Positions 1 through 11,319 are shown, counted from the first letter of the stretch. The stretch: DNA of 64,000 nt from Siphonodentalium dalli (GCA_032622095.1 CP136063.1:144603950-144667949), one strand, 5' to 3'. Numbers and translations are program-made. Notes: a model not told the origin generated them from the letters alone.

Positions 1-126
1 CGAGAATTAAGTTAAATAATTCACGAGAGGCGAGAGGCGTCGGTATAAGAAACGAGTACGCGTTATAGCACGAGTTTCGTACCTAAAAGTCTCTCGCCTC
101 GAGTGAATTATTTAACGTAATTCTCG
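1..126. repeat. Palindromic (hairpin) repeat P1
   Basis: The two ends are inverted copies: the first 24 bases starting CGAGAATTAA match the complement of the last 24 ending TAATTCTCG, with a further paired block (GGCGAGAG / CTCTCGCC). Nearer the centre AAACGAGT (50-57) faces ACGAGTTT (70-77). The CGAG core reads in the same direction on both arms, so folding would leave two adjacent G-A mismatches. No coding capacity. It resembles a short non-autonomous palindromic element; the left boundary coincides with the window edge, so it may extend further. Confidence 0.8.
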
Positions 127-644
127 GAACTAATTGATTACTCTATTTATTACACTTCTGCATCAATTTGGTTCGCCAAATATGATTAAAACACACATAA
201 TTAATGCATGAAAGTTCCGATGTGGAGAAAGATCAACCATAGAAATTCAGTTTAGTAAGCGACGTCACATCAATGACGTCACGGGAAATGACATAATTCA
301 CTAGTGACATTACCGTTTTTAATTAACAGCGTTTTCAGTGGAAATCATGCAGAGGAGTGTAATAAACATTATTATATCACAGAACTTGAGCGTTTTAAGT
401 ATCCCTTCCAAAAGAGTGAGGTTGATTATAAGTTTCAGGCGCACGACTAGAATAGCGCAATCGTTTACGAAAATCGTCAAGATTATATGAAGCTCTGAAA
501 TAATATAAACAATGAACCATGACAAAGAATTGGGTTCAGATATAACTGAATAAAGAACGATGAATTAAAATGCACACGGATACTGGTACAAAATAATACA
601 CCACATTAGGATTAGACGTGAGTATAGTCCAGAATCAAAATTGA
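127..644. other. No recognised feature
   Basis: AT-rich sequence without a convincing ORF, splice pattern or repeat. A few TGACGTCA-like blocks (near 258-280) are present but isolated. Confidence 0.5.
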
Positions 645-1200
645 TTCCTGGTTTGTCCCAGTAGGAGAACCAAACGAACAACCCAACATACATGTTTCAG
701 TGCTTGAGGAAAACCAAATTAAAGAACCAAACGAGTATCCAACAAACATGTTTCAGTGCTTCACAAAAAAAACAAATTAAAGAACCAAACGAGTACCCAA
801 CACACATGCTTCAATGCTTCACAAAAACCAAATTAAATAACCAAACGAGTACCAACACACATGCTTCACAAAAACCAAATTAAATAACCAAACGAGTACC
901 CAACACACATGCTTCAATGCTTCACATAAAACAAATTAAAGAACCAAACGAGTACCCAACACACATGCTTCAATGCTTCACAAAAAAAAACAAATTAAAG
1001 AACCAAACGAGTACCCAACACATATGCTTCAGTGCTTCACAAAAACCAAATTAAAGAACCAAACGAGTACCAACACACATGCTTCAATGCTTCACAAAAA
1101 CCAAATTAAAGAACCAAACGAGTACCCAAACAAACACGTTTTAGTGATTTACGAAAACCAAAAATAAAGAACCAAATGAAGAACCAAACATACATGCTTT
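645..1200. repeat. Minisatellite, units of about 50-66 bp
   Basis: Imperfect tandem units built from AGAACCAAACGAGTACCCAA, then CACATGCTTCAATGCTTCAC and a short A-rich tract leading to AAATTAAA. At least seven units are readable, differing mainly in A-run length and small deletions. Several frames stay open by chance, giving repetitive peptides. The AACCAAAC motif continues, diluted, to about 1440 and reappears at 1870-1960, which suggests the array sits inside a larger decayed repeat. Confidence 0.85.
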
Positions 1201-1440
1201 GGTTCTTCCTGAAGAACCAAAACAAAAACAAATTAAGTACACAACAGACATTTGGTTTCCCCGTGGAACCAAACTTGTTTATAATATGTTTACTGAGGGG
1301 AGACCCAATCTGCGCTGCTCTTTGTTCTCCTGGTAGAACCAGACAATTGATCCATACAGTTCCTTTGGGTTCCCCAATTGGTTCACTAAATGCCTTATGT
1401 GAACCAATTATGGGTGATTGTGGAAATAATGTGCTGTGAC

Positions 1441-2853
1441 ACTATATTACAATTATAAGCATGTTTGAGGTGTCCTTGTTTCTGAATGTTCTATTAGTTC
1501 GTAAACACGTTATGATGTTTAAAATTGATATCACACGATATTGATTTATCGATTAGACCCCGCGGACTATGAAGGAAATATCGAATTATAATTATAAAGT
1601 TTTTGTTCCATACTTTATTTATCCTATTTTGTGAACAATAGAGTTAACCTGCCAGAAATCCAATGATTAGTGTCAAGATATGAATGTAAAACAGTCTGGG
1701 CATGTATTCATTGGTATTTCGAATGAATGACAATAATTTAGTCTCCCCCAAATCTAGTCTCCCTCTTTGATTTAGTCTCCCCCAGATCATCGTACCCACA
1801 TACGCGTGTATATATTGTTAAATGTTAGACTATAGGGCATTTAAGCTGGGTTGTGTTCACACACACACCTTGGAAGAACCAAACTGATGAGTTGGTTCAA
1901 GATGGAACAAAAAAAGTGTGAAACCAAATTGTTGGGTGGAACAAAACTTGAAACTTTTTTTCTTCGAGTGCATATGACCTAAGAGGTGTCCATGTCCTCT
2001 GTGTTGTTTTATTTGATGTTAAATGCTGAAAAACGCTTATCAACTGATGCATTGACCGACATATCCTTCAACACGGACTTACTGCATAACACAACTTACT
2101 GGGTGCGAACTAATAATGATTGCTATTATGTTAGTTGGTCGTTCTGTTTTTCGATGACACCCACAACGACTATTCTGTCGATTACCCACGTTTATTCGAT
2201 CGCTGTTGCGCATTCTACTCGTGAATGCAATTTTTTGATAATTTACTTACGATACAGTAAGCCGTTGATTATTGGATGGATTCTCCCATTCCGTTCACAT
2301 AATTTGTTGTTCAAGCTACGTATGCAGACTCCTGAATTGAGTTGATAAACTCAAACATGACTCGGGTAAATAACACTGTTTATAGCTATACGAAGAACAT
2401 CACAGTAAAGCAACAGTGCCAGTCAACATTATTGCGACTTAGTATGTAGGGCCAGACAAACTAAACAGCTTAATGCAACTATATAATATAACTTGGCTTT
2501 TCAATATGGAGATACATGTTAGTTAAAATTTTCCAAACGTCATTATGGACTCACATCAACTATTGCGGACACTCTTCACATTTGATGTCTCACAAAAGTA
2601 CCATAGCTGTTGATTTGGGTGGTCGTAACATTATTCTGATGTGGGACGGTCTCAGGCAAATTTTCACCATATTTTACAATCTCAAGAACAGTTTAACGAA
2701 TATGTTAAATGACTATTCCACAAAGATGCCCCAAATAATTTAGATCACCACAAGGTGCATGGCAGTATTAGAAGTTAACACCAACATCGAAACCTTGGCA
2801 TGCACACCAAAGAAACTTTATGTGGCCTTCACCGGTCATTGCCGCACTATAGA
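1441..2853. other. Unassigned sequence
   Basis: No gene recognised. ORFs up to 119 codons (1986-2345) have no recognisable motif, no splice context and no low-complexity signature of a real protein. At 1742-1790 the phrase TTTAGTCTCCCCCA is repeated locally. Confidence 0.4.
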
Positions 2854-2872
2854 CGGGCCAGACGGGGACATG

Positions 2873-2998
2873 TCTCTATTCCGAAGGTTCGCTATTCCGA
2901 AGGTTCACTATTCCGAAGGTTCTCTATCCCGAAGGTTCGCTATTCCGAAGGTTCACTATTCCGAAGGTTCGCTATTCCGAAGGTTTTGTTATTTTAAA
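2873..2998 (+). repeat. 15-bp minisatellite, left arm of foldback element
   Basis: About eight tandem copies of ATTCCGAAGGTTCGC with small variants (CACTATT, TCTATCC). The unit is a multiple of three, so open frames giving repeated IPKV/YSEG peptides exist in all forward frames; they are by-products of the repeat and not evidence of a protein. Confidence 0.9.
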
Positions 2999-4170
2999 GG
3001 TTAATTATATATTCTAAAGTATTGAGAGGGTTCGCTATCACGAAGACTCTTTTTATGAAGGAAATAACTTAAAACAATAAATGTGATTTGTTTGGTTTTC
3101 GCGGGTTTCCTTGATATTGAATGTCATTATGTATGACGTAATTTCTCAAGACGTATTCACGTCACGCAGCCCACACAATTGCTATGTTTCCATACGATGT
3201 AATGCCATCACGTATTATGTTATATCTCAATAATCTTAGAGGTATGAATACGCCAGATAAAGGCGGTTTATAACAGTGGGGCTATAACGCGTAATGCATA
3301 CTGGAGCGCCATAACATACTGCGTAGCTGTATTGCTGAATAGACGGGTATGAGTTGAACCTAACTGCAATTGTGAATTTGTATTACTTTAAAGGCCCACT
3401 TAATTTTCGTGTCACCGATTATTTGTTATAGTGCCTTTATATATGGTTTAATAACAATCTGTGCCATAAAATATGATTAAAGTACTATAATTCATCACCA
3501 TGTGAAACGTCTGTGTCTCAGAAGATGCTCATAGAGAAATAGAATACAGATGAACTCATAAAAAGATTCCCCCGTACCCGTAATGGCTCCCAGAATGCAA
3601 CATAATTCAAACTAAACTGTATTTCCAATGGAATAACTCAATCTTTAATATATAGAGTTATTCCCCCTACATTGAAAATAATATACTTTGCGCAACAAAA
3701 CCAGATGAAACTTAAGCACAAAAACACGTCGGTAACTCAGCAAAAACAACATGTTCACAGTTTATTACACCGGATAAGTTGATAATACAATGTTAGAGAG
3801 CTTCCTATTTCAAATGGTATATAATATGGCATATATTTTATATATGTGATCTGGGGTTCGAAAATTAAGTGGGCCTTTAATTTTGATGTTTCTTTCAAAT
3901 ACATATTGCCAGTTCGGACAGACTGCATCTCTTACCTGTAGTTTATTTCAGTCATACAGTCATCGTGTTTTCAACTGTCCATAATAAACGATAAACTGAT
4001 ACTGTCTTCTTGCTATTAATAACCGACACCTGGGACAATTTGGCAATTAGAACGGGGTGTATAAATGTACTCTATGTGAATACTAGCGTAATAGTATTTT
4101 TCATTCCTCGTGTGTTTTCTTGTGGAGGTGCAAATTTTGATTCATTTCTGGTTAAATACGCCCAGAGTAA

Positions 4171-4350
4171 AAAACCTTCGGAATAGCGAACCTTCGGAAT
4201 AGCAAACATTCGGAATAGCGAACCTTTGGAATAGCGAACCTTCGGAATAGCGAACCTTCGGAATAATGAACCTTCGGAATAGGGAACCTTCGGAACAATG
4301 AACCTTCGGAATAGCGAACCTTCGGAATAATGATCCTTCGGAATAGAGAA
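4171..4350 (-). repeat. 15-bp minisatellite, right arm of foldback element
   Basis: About twelve copies of the same 15-bp unit in inverted orientation (CCTTCGGAATAGCGAA). It is longer than the left arm by several units, so the arms have expanded or contracted independently since insertion. Confidence 0.9.
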
Positions 4351-4367
4351 CCCTACCCGGGCCAGAC

Positions 4368-5250
4368 ATATCCACATCACAGTACACCTTCTATTTCTTC
4401 CCCAAATGCATATAGGAGCTAAATATTTTGCATATATTTATAGTTACTATAGGTAATATATACGTGGTATATGTATACTCGCTCACAGACTGAGCAAGTG
4501 TCCCACACATTCTGATATACATAAGTATGTATCTGAACAGAAATAGGTCCATCATACATACCGCTACACAACTCATGTCTGCATTAGCATAACAGAAAAC
4601 GACTTCACATTTTAAATACAGCCGATCCGTTGGTTCGTTCTGGAAACTGAGCGCTTGAAACGCCGCGCACTGGTACGAAGCGCTCTGAGATTTCTCGGGA
4701 AGCGTGGCCCTGCAATCACTGGTCAACTCAACACCACCACCCATTGTTCTGCATCTGTAAACATAAGCAATACAAATTATGCTTCAGCCAAGATATATAG
4801 GTATGAACCAATGGCGTCTGCTTGCATTTATGAAATACACATGACATTCATAAAATCCATCAGATAAATGCACGATCAGCTCTCGTTGACCTTAAACACA
4901 AAATTTGAGTGTTTTCGCTGAAAAAGAACAATACTGACAGAAAGAGTATTATCTTCTATACCATATATAAGGAGTTTCTATACATAGAAGTCAGCGTAAT
5001 GTCAATTACACATAACGGATGCCGGATAAGTTAATTAAAGAGTAATGGTCGTTACTGTGCCAGAAAAAAACCCATAGCTATACACATGTGAAAAATATTC
5101 GGACTGATTGCCGCTGTCATGGATCCAATTCTAACTTGATCAATATATTTTTCACTCCCTGTTTTTCACACTGACTTCCATCGGCTGCGATTATGTGAAC
5201 CGGAATATGCAGTCAAACTTAATAAATGAGTGACTGTGTGATATACATAT
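4368..5250. other. No recognised feature
   Basis: AT-rich, with ORFs under 120 codons in several overlapping frames. Nothing in them matches a family I recognise. Confidence 0.4.
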
Positions 5251-5420
5251 ATTTACATACACCTAATATCTCCTCCGATTCCCCCCATAGCGTTACGGTA
5301 GACACGCCCCCGTATTCAATGCGTTCATAAACCTATATTTACATACACCTGATATCTCTTCCGATTTCCCCATAGCGTTACGGTAGACACACCCCTTATT
5401 CAATGCGTTCATAAACCTAT
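5251..5420. repeat. Two tandem copies of an 84-86 bp unit
   Basis: ATTTACATACACCT...GCGTTACGGTAGACAC...TTCATAAACCTAT is read twice in direct order (5251-5336 and 5337-5420) with few differences. The copies are more alike than most of the surroundings, so this is a fairly recent local duplication. It abuts the larger duplication that follows. Confidence 0.85.
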
Positions 5421-6007
5421 GAACGTAACGTGACGTCACTTCCAGTGTCGTTCCTATGTTTATGAACACATTGGTCCCGGAAATCACCGGGGATTGTCGG
5501 AAATTACCGACTTCTTGATTATCTAGTAGGTCCGGATTTGGCAAGAAATTTGTTTCGGTCTACAATCAGTGTTATTGCTCGGTGTTGCTGAGCGTTGATG
5601 TTAAAAAACCGCGCTACTCAATAGAGTTTTATCATTTTCCTTGCCGCTACAAATATTCCCCCGAACCTCACAAATATATCATTATGGTAGAACGGCGCGT
5701 TGTCGATTTCTTATCCGCAGCCGAAACTTAATTGTTAGTTTCAGATATTAAATCATTCTTGAAATCAACACGTCTACATTAGTTACTAGCTAAACAAGAC
5801 ATTTTGTCATATGTGTATACTTTACTGTGAAATTGCGTTTCTTCCGTTCTCCATGAACGGATTCTCAAAATGTTTGGTTTTCCAAAAAACAAGGATTCGA
5901 ACTGTCTGAACTGAACTCCATGTGTTCGTTTAAATAGATGAATAAATAGTGGGAAAGACATACAATCCTAGTTCATAATGAATTTAAGTATATAAATATA
6001 AATAATA

Positions 6008-6146
6008 AACGGCGGATTCAACGTGGTCATGGGTTTTGACCGCGTTAAAAAAATCAGCAAACTCCGCATGAACCCCTTCGGGGTTCATGCAGTTTGCTGA
6101 TTTTTTCTCGCGGTCAAAACCCCATGACCGCATTGAAACCGCCGTT
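6008..6146. repeat. Hairpin element, copy in duplication unit A
   Basis: Arms of about 65 bases (AACGGCGGATTCAACGTGG... and its complement ending GAAACCGCCGTT) flank a TTCG-type loop, with the GAACCCC/GGGGTTC tip fully paired. In RNA or single-stranded DNA this would fold into one long stem. Probably a palindromic MITE; no terminal duplication was established. Confidence 0.88.
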
Positions 6147-6732
6147 CATTTCTTATATGAACGCAACGTGACGTCACTTCCAATGTCGTTCATAGGTTTA
6201 TGAACACATTGGTCCCGGAAATGACCTGGGATTGTCGGACATTGCCGACTGCTTGAGTATCTATATAGTACGTCCGAATTTGGCAAGAAATTTATTTTGG
6301 TCTATAATCAGTGTTGTTGCCCGGTGTTACTGAACGTTGATGTTCAAAAATCCCGTTACTTATCATTTTCCTTACCGATACAAATATTCCCCCAACCTCA
6401 CAAATATATCATTATGGTAGAACGGCGGGTTGTCGATTTCTTATCCACAGCCGAAACTTAATTGTTAGTTTCATTTATCATTCTTGAAATCAACACGTCT
6501 ACATTAGTTACTAGCTAAACAAGACAGTTTGTCATATGTGTATACTAAACTGTGAAATTGTGTTTTTTCCGTTCTTCAAGAACGGATTCTCAAAATGTTT
6601 AGTTTTCCAAAAAACGAGGATTCGCACTTTCTGAACTGAACTCCATGCATTCATTTAAATAGATGAATAAATAGTGGGAAAGACAGACAATCCTAGTTAA
6701 TAATGAATTTAAGTATATAAATATAAATAATA

Positions 6733-6871
6733 AACGGCGGATTCAACGTGGTCATGGGTTTTGACCGCGATAAAAAAATCAGCAAACTCCGCATGAACCC
6801 CTTCGGGGTTCATGCAGTTTGCTGATTTTTTCTCGCGGTCAAAATCCCATGACCACATTGAAACCGCCGTT
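6733..6871. repeat. Hairpin element, copy in duplication unit B
   Basis: This is the duplicate of the hairpin at 6008-6146 with a handful of substitutions (for example CGCGATAAA instead of CGCGTTAAA). The stem remains almost fully paired in both copies. Confidence 0.88.
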
Positions 6872-6963
6872 TATTTCTTATATGATCACATATATATATG
6901 TCTAATTCGATCGAGCTATTTATTTTCATGAACAGTCAATATACAGTTCTACATGAAGACATA

Positions 6964-7986
6964 TCTCATATATATTTTGAAGACCTCTGTCTGTCTGTCT
7001 GTCTGTTTGTTTGTCTGTCTGTCTGTCTGTCATTAACACAAATCTACGATTCTCGACCGATCGGGACGAACCTTGGTACGTGCGTGTAGTTTGACCAGGC
7101 GGTCGTCGTTGTCGTATTGGCGAGCCCGTGCCACGCCCGTGCAGCGCATGCGCAGACGAGATCTCGGAAACGGGCGGAGCTATCGACTTGACATTTGGTA
7201 TGTGAATGTATCTTGCCCCGGATACGAATTTTATCTGGTCGCCGAGCCCGTGCGACGCCAGCTTCGCGCAGGCGCAGACGAGATCTCCGAAACGGTGGAG
7301 CTATCGACTTGAAATTTGGTATGTGAATGTATCTTGCCCCGGATACGAATTTTATCGGGTCGCCGAGCCCGTACGACGCCAGCGTCGCGCATGCGCAGAC
7401 CAGATCTCGGAAACGGGTAGAGCTATCGACTTGAAATTTCGGGCTGGGTAGAGCTATCGACTTGAAATTTGGTTTTTGAATAGCCCGGACAACGTCGGGC
7501 TCATCGGACCAGATCTCGGAAACGGGTGGAGCTATCGACTTGAAATTTGGTGTGTTAATGTATCTTGTCACGGATACGAATTTTATCGGGTCGCCGAGCC
7601 CGTGCGATGCCAGCTTCGCGCATGCGCAGACGAGATCTCGGAAACGGGTGGAGCTATCGACTTGAAATTTGGTGTGTGAATGTATCTTGCCCCGGATACG
7701 AATTTTATTGGATCGCCGAGTCCGTGCGACGCCAGCTTCGCGCATGCGCAGACGAGATCTCGGAAACGGGTGGTGCTATCGACTTGAAATTTGGTATGTG
7801 AATGTATCTTGCCCCGGATACGAATTTTATCGGGTCGCCGAGCCCGTGCGACGCCAGCTTCGCGCATGCGCAGACCAGATCTCGGAAACGGGTGGAGCTA
7901 TCGACTTGAAATTTGGTTTTTGAATAGCCCGGACAACGTAAATTTGGTTTTTGAATAGCCCAGACAACGTCGGGCTCATCGGCTAG
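6964..7986 (+). mobile_element. Helitron-like element (pearl/HINE type), unit 1
   Basis: It starts TCTCATATATATTTTGAAG, followed by a TCTG microsatellite (6989-7031), and ends in CTAG (7983-7986). The hairpin AGCCCAGACAACGTCGGGCT (7957-7976) lies six bases before that end. A 5'-TC start, a 3' hairpin plus CTAG, and the absence of inverted repeats are Helitron hallmarks. The body holds about six copies of a unit of roughly 122 bp containing GCGCATGCGCAGA, CTCGGAAACGGGTGGAGC and CCCCGGATACGAATTTTATC. At 7484-7507 an internal hairpin plus CATCGG lacks CTAG, suggesting a chimeric or read-through copy. No Rep/helicase is present, so it is non-autonomous. Confidence 0.8.
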
Positions 7987-8360
7987 TCTCATATATATAT
8001 TGAAGACCTCTGTCTGTTTGTCTGTAGTCTGTATGTTTGTCTGTATGTCTGTATGTCATTTATACAAATCTACGATTCTCGACCGATCGGGACGAAACTT
8101 GGTACCTGTGTGTAGTTTGACCAGGCGGTCGACGTTGTCGTATTGGCGAGCCCGTGCGGCGTCCGCTTCGCGCATGCGCAGACGAGATCTCGGAAACGGG
8201 TGGAGCTATCGACTTGAAATTTGCTATGTGAATGTATCTTGCCCCGGATACGAATTTTATCGGGTCGCCGAGTCCGTGCGACGCCAGCTTCGCGCATGCG
8301 CAGACCAGATCTCGGAAACGGTTTTTGAATAGCCCGGACAACGTCGGGCTCATCGGCTAG
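7987..8360 (+). mobile_element. Helitron-like element, unit 2 (short)
   Basis: It starts TCTCATATATATATTGAAG immediately after the CTAG of unit 1, carries a TCTG/TATG microsatellite and about two 122-bp units, and ends in a perfect hairpin (8331-8350) followed by CATCGG and CTAG (8357-8360). The head-to-tail junction has no spacer. Confidence 0.8.
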
Positions 8361-8849
8361 TCTCATATATATTTTGAAGACCTCTGTATGTCTGTATGTC
8401 ATTGATACAAATCTACGATTCTCGACCGATCGGGACGAAACTTGGTACATGTGTGTAGTTTGACCAGGCGGTCATCAGCGTCGTATTGGCGAGCCCGTGC
8501 GACGCCCGTGCAGCGCATGTGCAGACGAGATCTCGGAAACGGGTGGAGCTATCGACTTGAAATTTGCTATGTGAATGTATCTTGCCCCGGATACGATTTT
8601 TTTCGGTCGCCGAGCCCGTGCGACGCTAGCTTTGCGCATGCGATGACCAGATCTCGGAAACGGGTGGAGCTATCGACTTGAAATTTGGTATGTGAATGTA
8701 TCTTGCCCCGGATACGAATTTTATCGGATCGCCGAGCCCGTGCGACACCAGCTTCGCGCATGCGCAGACCAGATCTCGGAAACGGGTGGAGCTATCGACT
8801 TGAAATTTGGTTTTTGAATAGCCCGGACAACGTCGGGCTCATCGGTTAG
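8361..8849 (+). mobile_element. Helitron-like element, unit 3
   Basis: It starts TCTCATATATATTTTGAAG directly after unit 2, carries about three 122-bp units, and ends with the same hairpin (8820-8839) followed by CATCGG. Its terminus is TTAG (8846-8849) instead of CTAG, a single substitution. Confidence 0.75.
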
Positions 8850-9970
8850 TCTATACTATATATTTTGAGACTTCGTATATATGTGTGTATGTATGTACTT
8901 CATAGAATCGAAAACGGTTCGCTCGATTGAGTTCAATCTTCCCATCTAAATGTAAAATATCACCGACACGACCGTGGTCGCGGTTTAGAGAAGCTCAGAG
9001 CACCCGTTCTCCAATCTCAAATCACCGCAAAGGCACGGTGTGGGTTAATCAAGTGATTATTTAATGAGCGTTTGTTTTTGACGCATCTCTATAAAGAGCG
9101 TCTGTTTGCCATTCAACGTTATTTGCATCTGCAGAGAGATATACGGAACATACATTAAATTAAAAAAACATTTGTTTCTGACCAACCCTGCGAGCACGGA
9201 TGGCGCGCTTTGTTTTTACAGTATATAATTATACCGAAATCATCCCAGATAATCACGAATATAGCATCAGATTTCTCCCCAGATATACCGTTATAAAGCT
9301 ACTGGAATCTGCCAATCTACGGGAAATTCCAGGGAATGCCGATTGAGCTCAAACTTGCTACCCACGGGAAGTGTCATATATATGAGTGTGTCCTTTATAG
9401 ACTCGAACCGATTGAGCTCAAACTTGCTAAATAAGAAAATAGCCCCCAAGCCGTAAATATCAACAACAACGATATTACTAAATACACGTTTTCGGCAATG
9501 TGAGAGTTTTCGGGGAGCCGTGATGCCAACAACAACGACCCGAAGCCCTGAATGCCAACAACAGATTCAATGCAATGTTATATCTATTATGCAGAGAGAT
9601 TTCACGACATTACGACGGGTACGGCAGACTCAAAATATTATGCAGACAGATTTCCCGACGGGAAGCGTTTGTTTTAAATTCAATGCAATGTTATCGTAGA
9701 GAGATTTCACGAAACAAAGAATGCGTTGTCTGTCGTTCCTAGGAAGGGGGGATTTCTACGGTAAATTTTTCCGCCAGAAACAAAAAAATTAATTAAAACA
9801 ATTTACAATTTAATTAAAACAATTTAAACTTAAAAAAAATTAACAATAAAAAAACAATTCAGAAACAAAATATATTAAATTTAAAAAACATTAAATTCAT
9901 ATTCAAAAATGTCATGTTTCTGAAACAAAGCCATGGGACGAATGCCGCCAGTGGCGGGCTAACCTGCTAG
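8850..9970 (+). mobile_element. Helitron-like element of a different family, unit 4
   Basis: It starts TCTATACTATATATTTTGAG right after unit 3. It ends in CTAG (9967-9970) preceded by a different hairpin, CCGCC-AGT-GGCGG (9945-9957), and followed by T. The interior shares no 122-bp units with units 1-3; it has AAACGGTTCGCTCGATTGAG and AT-rich tracts. Both ends fit Helitron rules, but the body is unrelated, so this is a second, non-autonomous family. It could instead be an older insertion whose start I misplace. Confidence 0.55.
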
Positions 9971-10222
9971 TATTATATATTTTGAACATATGTAGGTATG
10001 TTTGTCCCCTACATAACTGACGGAAGCTATCAAAAAGACACCGGAGAGGTCTAGCAATTGTTGCTTATGTGGAAATATACTGGTGTTATCTATAAAGTTG
10101 CAATATTAACGTTGTCGATAAGGGTGTCAGGGATGGGTTTGGGTGATAGGGTGTCAGAAATGGTAAAACTAAATAATTATTTTGCTTCTAATTTCCACCA
10201 GACCTATATAATTATATGCAAT
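9971..10222. other. No clear feature; possible start of another Helitron-like unit
   Basis: After the CTAG of unit 4 the phrase TATATATTTTGAACATATG again resembles the Helitron 5' leader, followed by a TATG-rich tract. No matching 3' end was found. Confidence 0.3.
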
Positions 10223-10347
10223 CAACGTCGTTTTCGATGCATGCATCTGTCGGCGTATAGAAGTGTCTGATGCCGAATTGCATACTATGTATGCAGTTCG
10301 GCTTCAGACACTTCTATACGCCGACAGATGCATCGAAAACGACGTTG
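10223..10347. repeat. Near-perfect palindrome
   Basis: CAACGTCGTTTTCGATGCAT and the following 40 bases are repeated as complement up to GCATCGAAAACGACGTTG. The loop is only a few bases (TAT). The left arm has four extra bases (one more TGCA) and there are two or three mismatches near the tip. Total about 125 bp; probably a palindromic MITE. Confidence 0.9.
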
Positions 10348-11120
10348 TTTGCTGTAAAACTACCCAAGTGATACTTGTGTCTGGACTTCAGCTGTTCTTT
10401 TAACGGACAATGGGAAATTGGGTCGAGAATAAATTGGACGACCGACCGGAAGTTCGAGATGAACACACACAATTCGATCTCCGTTTCCAACTTTCCAATT
10501 ATACAAAACCAAGACACCACACCCGTAAACTATTAAACTGTACTTGCTGGTGTTAATTTCACTTATTTAAAACGATTTTAGAACATCTATTGTCATAAAG
10601 ACAATCCGATTCGATAGCAATTCCGAAGCGGTGTTCCCAAACTTCCCCCACCGAATTTGCGGTCTCCGGTGACAAACTCGAAAAGTAAACAATCGCCACA
10701 AAGGTGCTTTCTATGATCTCGTGACCACTGTCATGTCATATTAGTACTGGCATGAAGCTGGATAAATGCTAATACTATATAATAGTGGAATAGTTATGTA
10801 AAACATTCCTTTATCCTCAACTAAATTATCGCATTTCATAGTTTCACTGATCTGTCTAATTCGTTAATTTTATTTCCACTGTATGGTAACTATGGACGCT
10901 TTTATGAAATGGCGTCATGATGTGGGGCGACCGTTGGTGCATGTCGCCCAATTTCTTAAAGTATCACTGCACGTTGTGATGCGGGAAACGACATTTCACT
11001 CGCTGATAGAGATTGTCGCTACCAAGCGTATCTAAGGGCATTGACCAATCAAATGCACGTATTTAAGCGAAAGCGAAAGTAGTTGTAATTATATATATAT
11101 ATGTACATCAGAGTTATGGA
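10348..11120. other. No recognised feature
   Basis: AT-rich sequence with no repeat, ORF or splice arrangement I can support. Confidence 0.4.
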
Positions 11121-11170
11121 GGCACGAACTGAGTGGTCACTGCTTCCGATGTTGGGTTCGAACCCGTGCC
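11121..11170 (+). repeat. tRNA-like fragment (possible SINE head)
   Basis: GGCACGA at the start pairs with CGTGCC at the end. ACTGAGTGGTCA resembles a pol III A box and GGGTTCGAACCC is a canonical B box and T-arm. It is only about 50 nt long and lacks an anticodon arm, so it cannot be a working tRNA. It looks like a tRNA-derived SINE head or a decayed tRNA pseudogene; no poly-A or LINE-like tail was recognised downstream. Confidence 0.55.
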
Positions 11171-11319
11171 AACTTCGTCTAACCCAGACTGCAATGATAA
11201 TATCATGAGCCGCCCTATATTTGGATTTTGGTGTCTATGCAATATCTTTGTAGAACTATATCAGTCATTCAATTTGCCTGTTGTTTGCCATCTGGCTATT
11301 GGGGCTTTCTAGAGTTATC

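Larger units (their letters stand above)
2864..4357. mobile_element. Foldback-type transposable element with 10-bp target duplication
   Basis: CGGGCCAGAC occurs directly on both sides (2854-2863 and 4358-4367), which looks like a target-site duplication. Inside it, both ends start with G-rich tips and then TCTCTATTCCGAAGG in inverted orientation. Each arm continues as a tandem array of the 15-bp unit TTCCGAAGGTTCGCTA with variants: 2873-2998 forward and 4171-4350 reversed. The middle (about 3000-4170) has no credible transposase. Inverted arms made of short direct repeats plus a 9-10 bp duplication is the architecture of Drosophila FB elements; MULE-like elements also make 9-10 bp duplications. 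It is non-autonomous as seen here. Confidence 0.8.
5421..6885. repeat. Tandem duplication of a 0.73-kb segment
   Basis: Copy A (5421-6158) and copy B (6159-6885) align over their whole length, both starting GAACGYAACGTGACGTCAC and both ending in a palindrome followed by TTTCTTATATGA. Copy B lacks a few short stretches. No ORF is conserved between the copies as a protein would be, so this is duplicated non-coding DNA that contains a hairpin element. Confidence 0.88.

Noticed and set aside
2759-3004. Open frames encoding repeated IPKV/YSEG peptides
   Set aside because: They come from the 15-bp minisatellite, are open in several frames at once and exist equally on the inverted arm at 4072-4387.
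7044-8760. Long ORFs on both strands (up to 233 codons) reading KIRIRGKIHSHTKF-type repeats
   Set aside because: They follow the 122-bp Helitron unit, which shifts frame from unit to unit, and appear on both strands; there is no sign of selection on protein.
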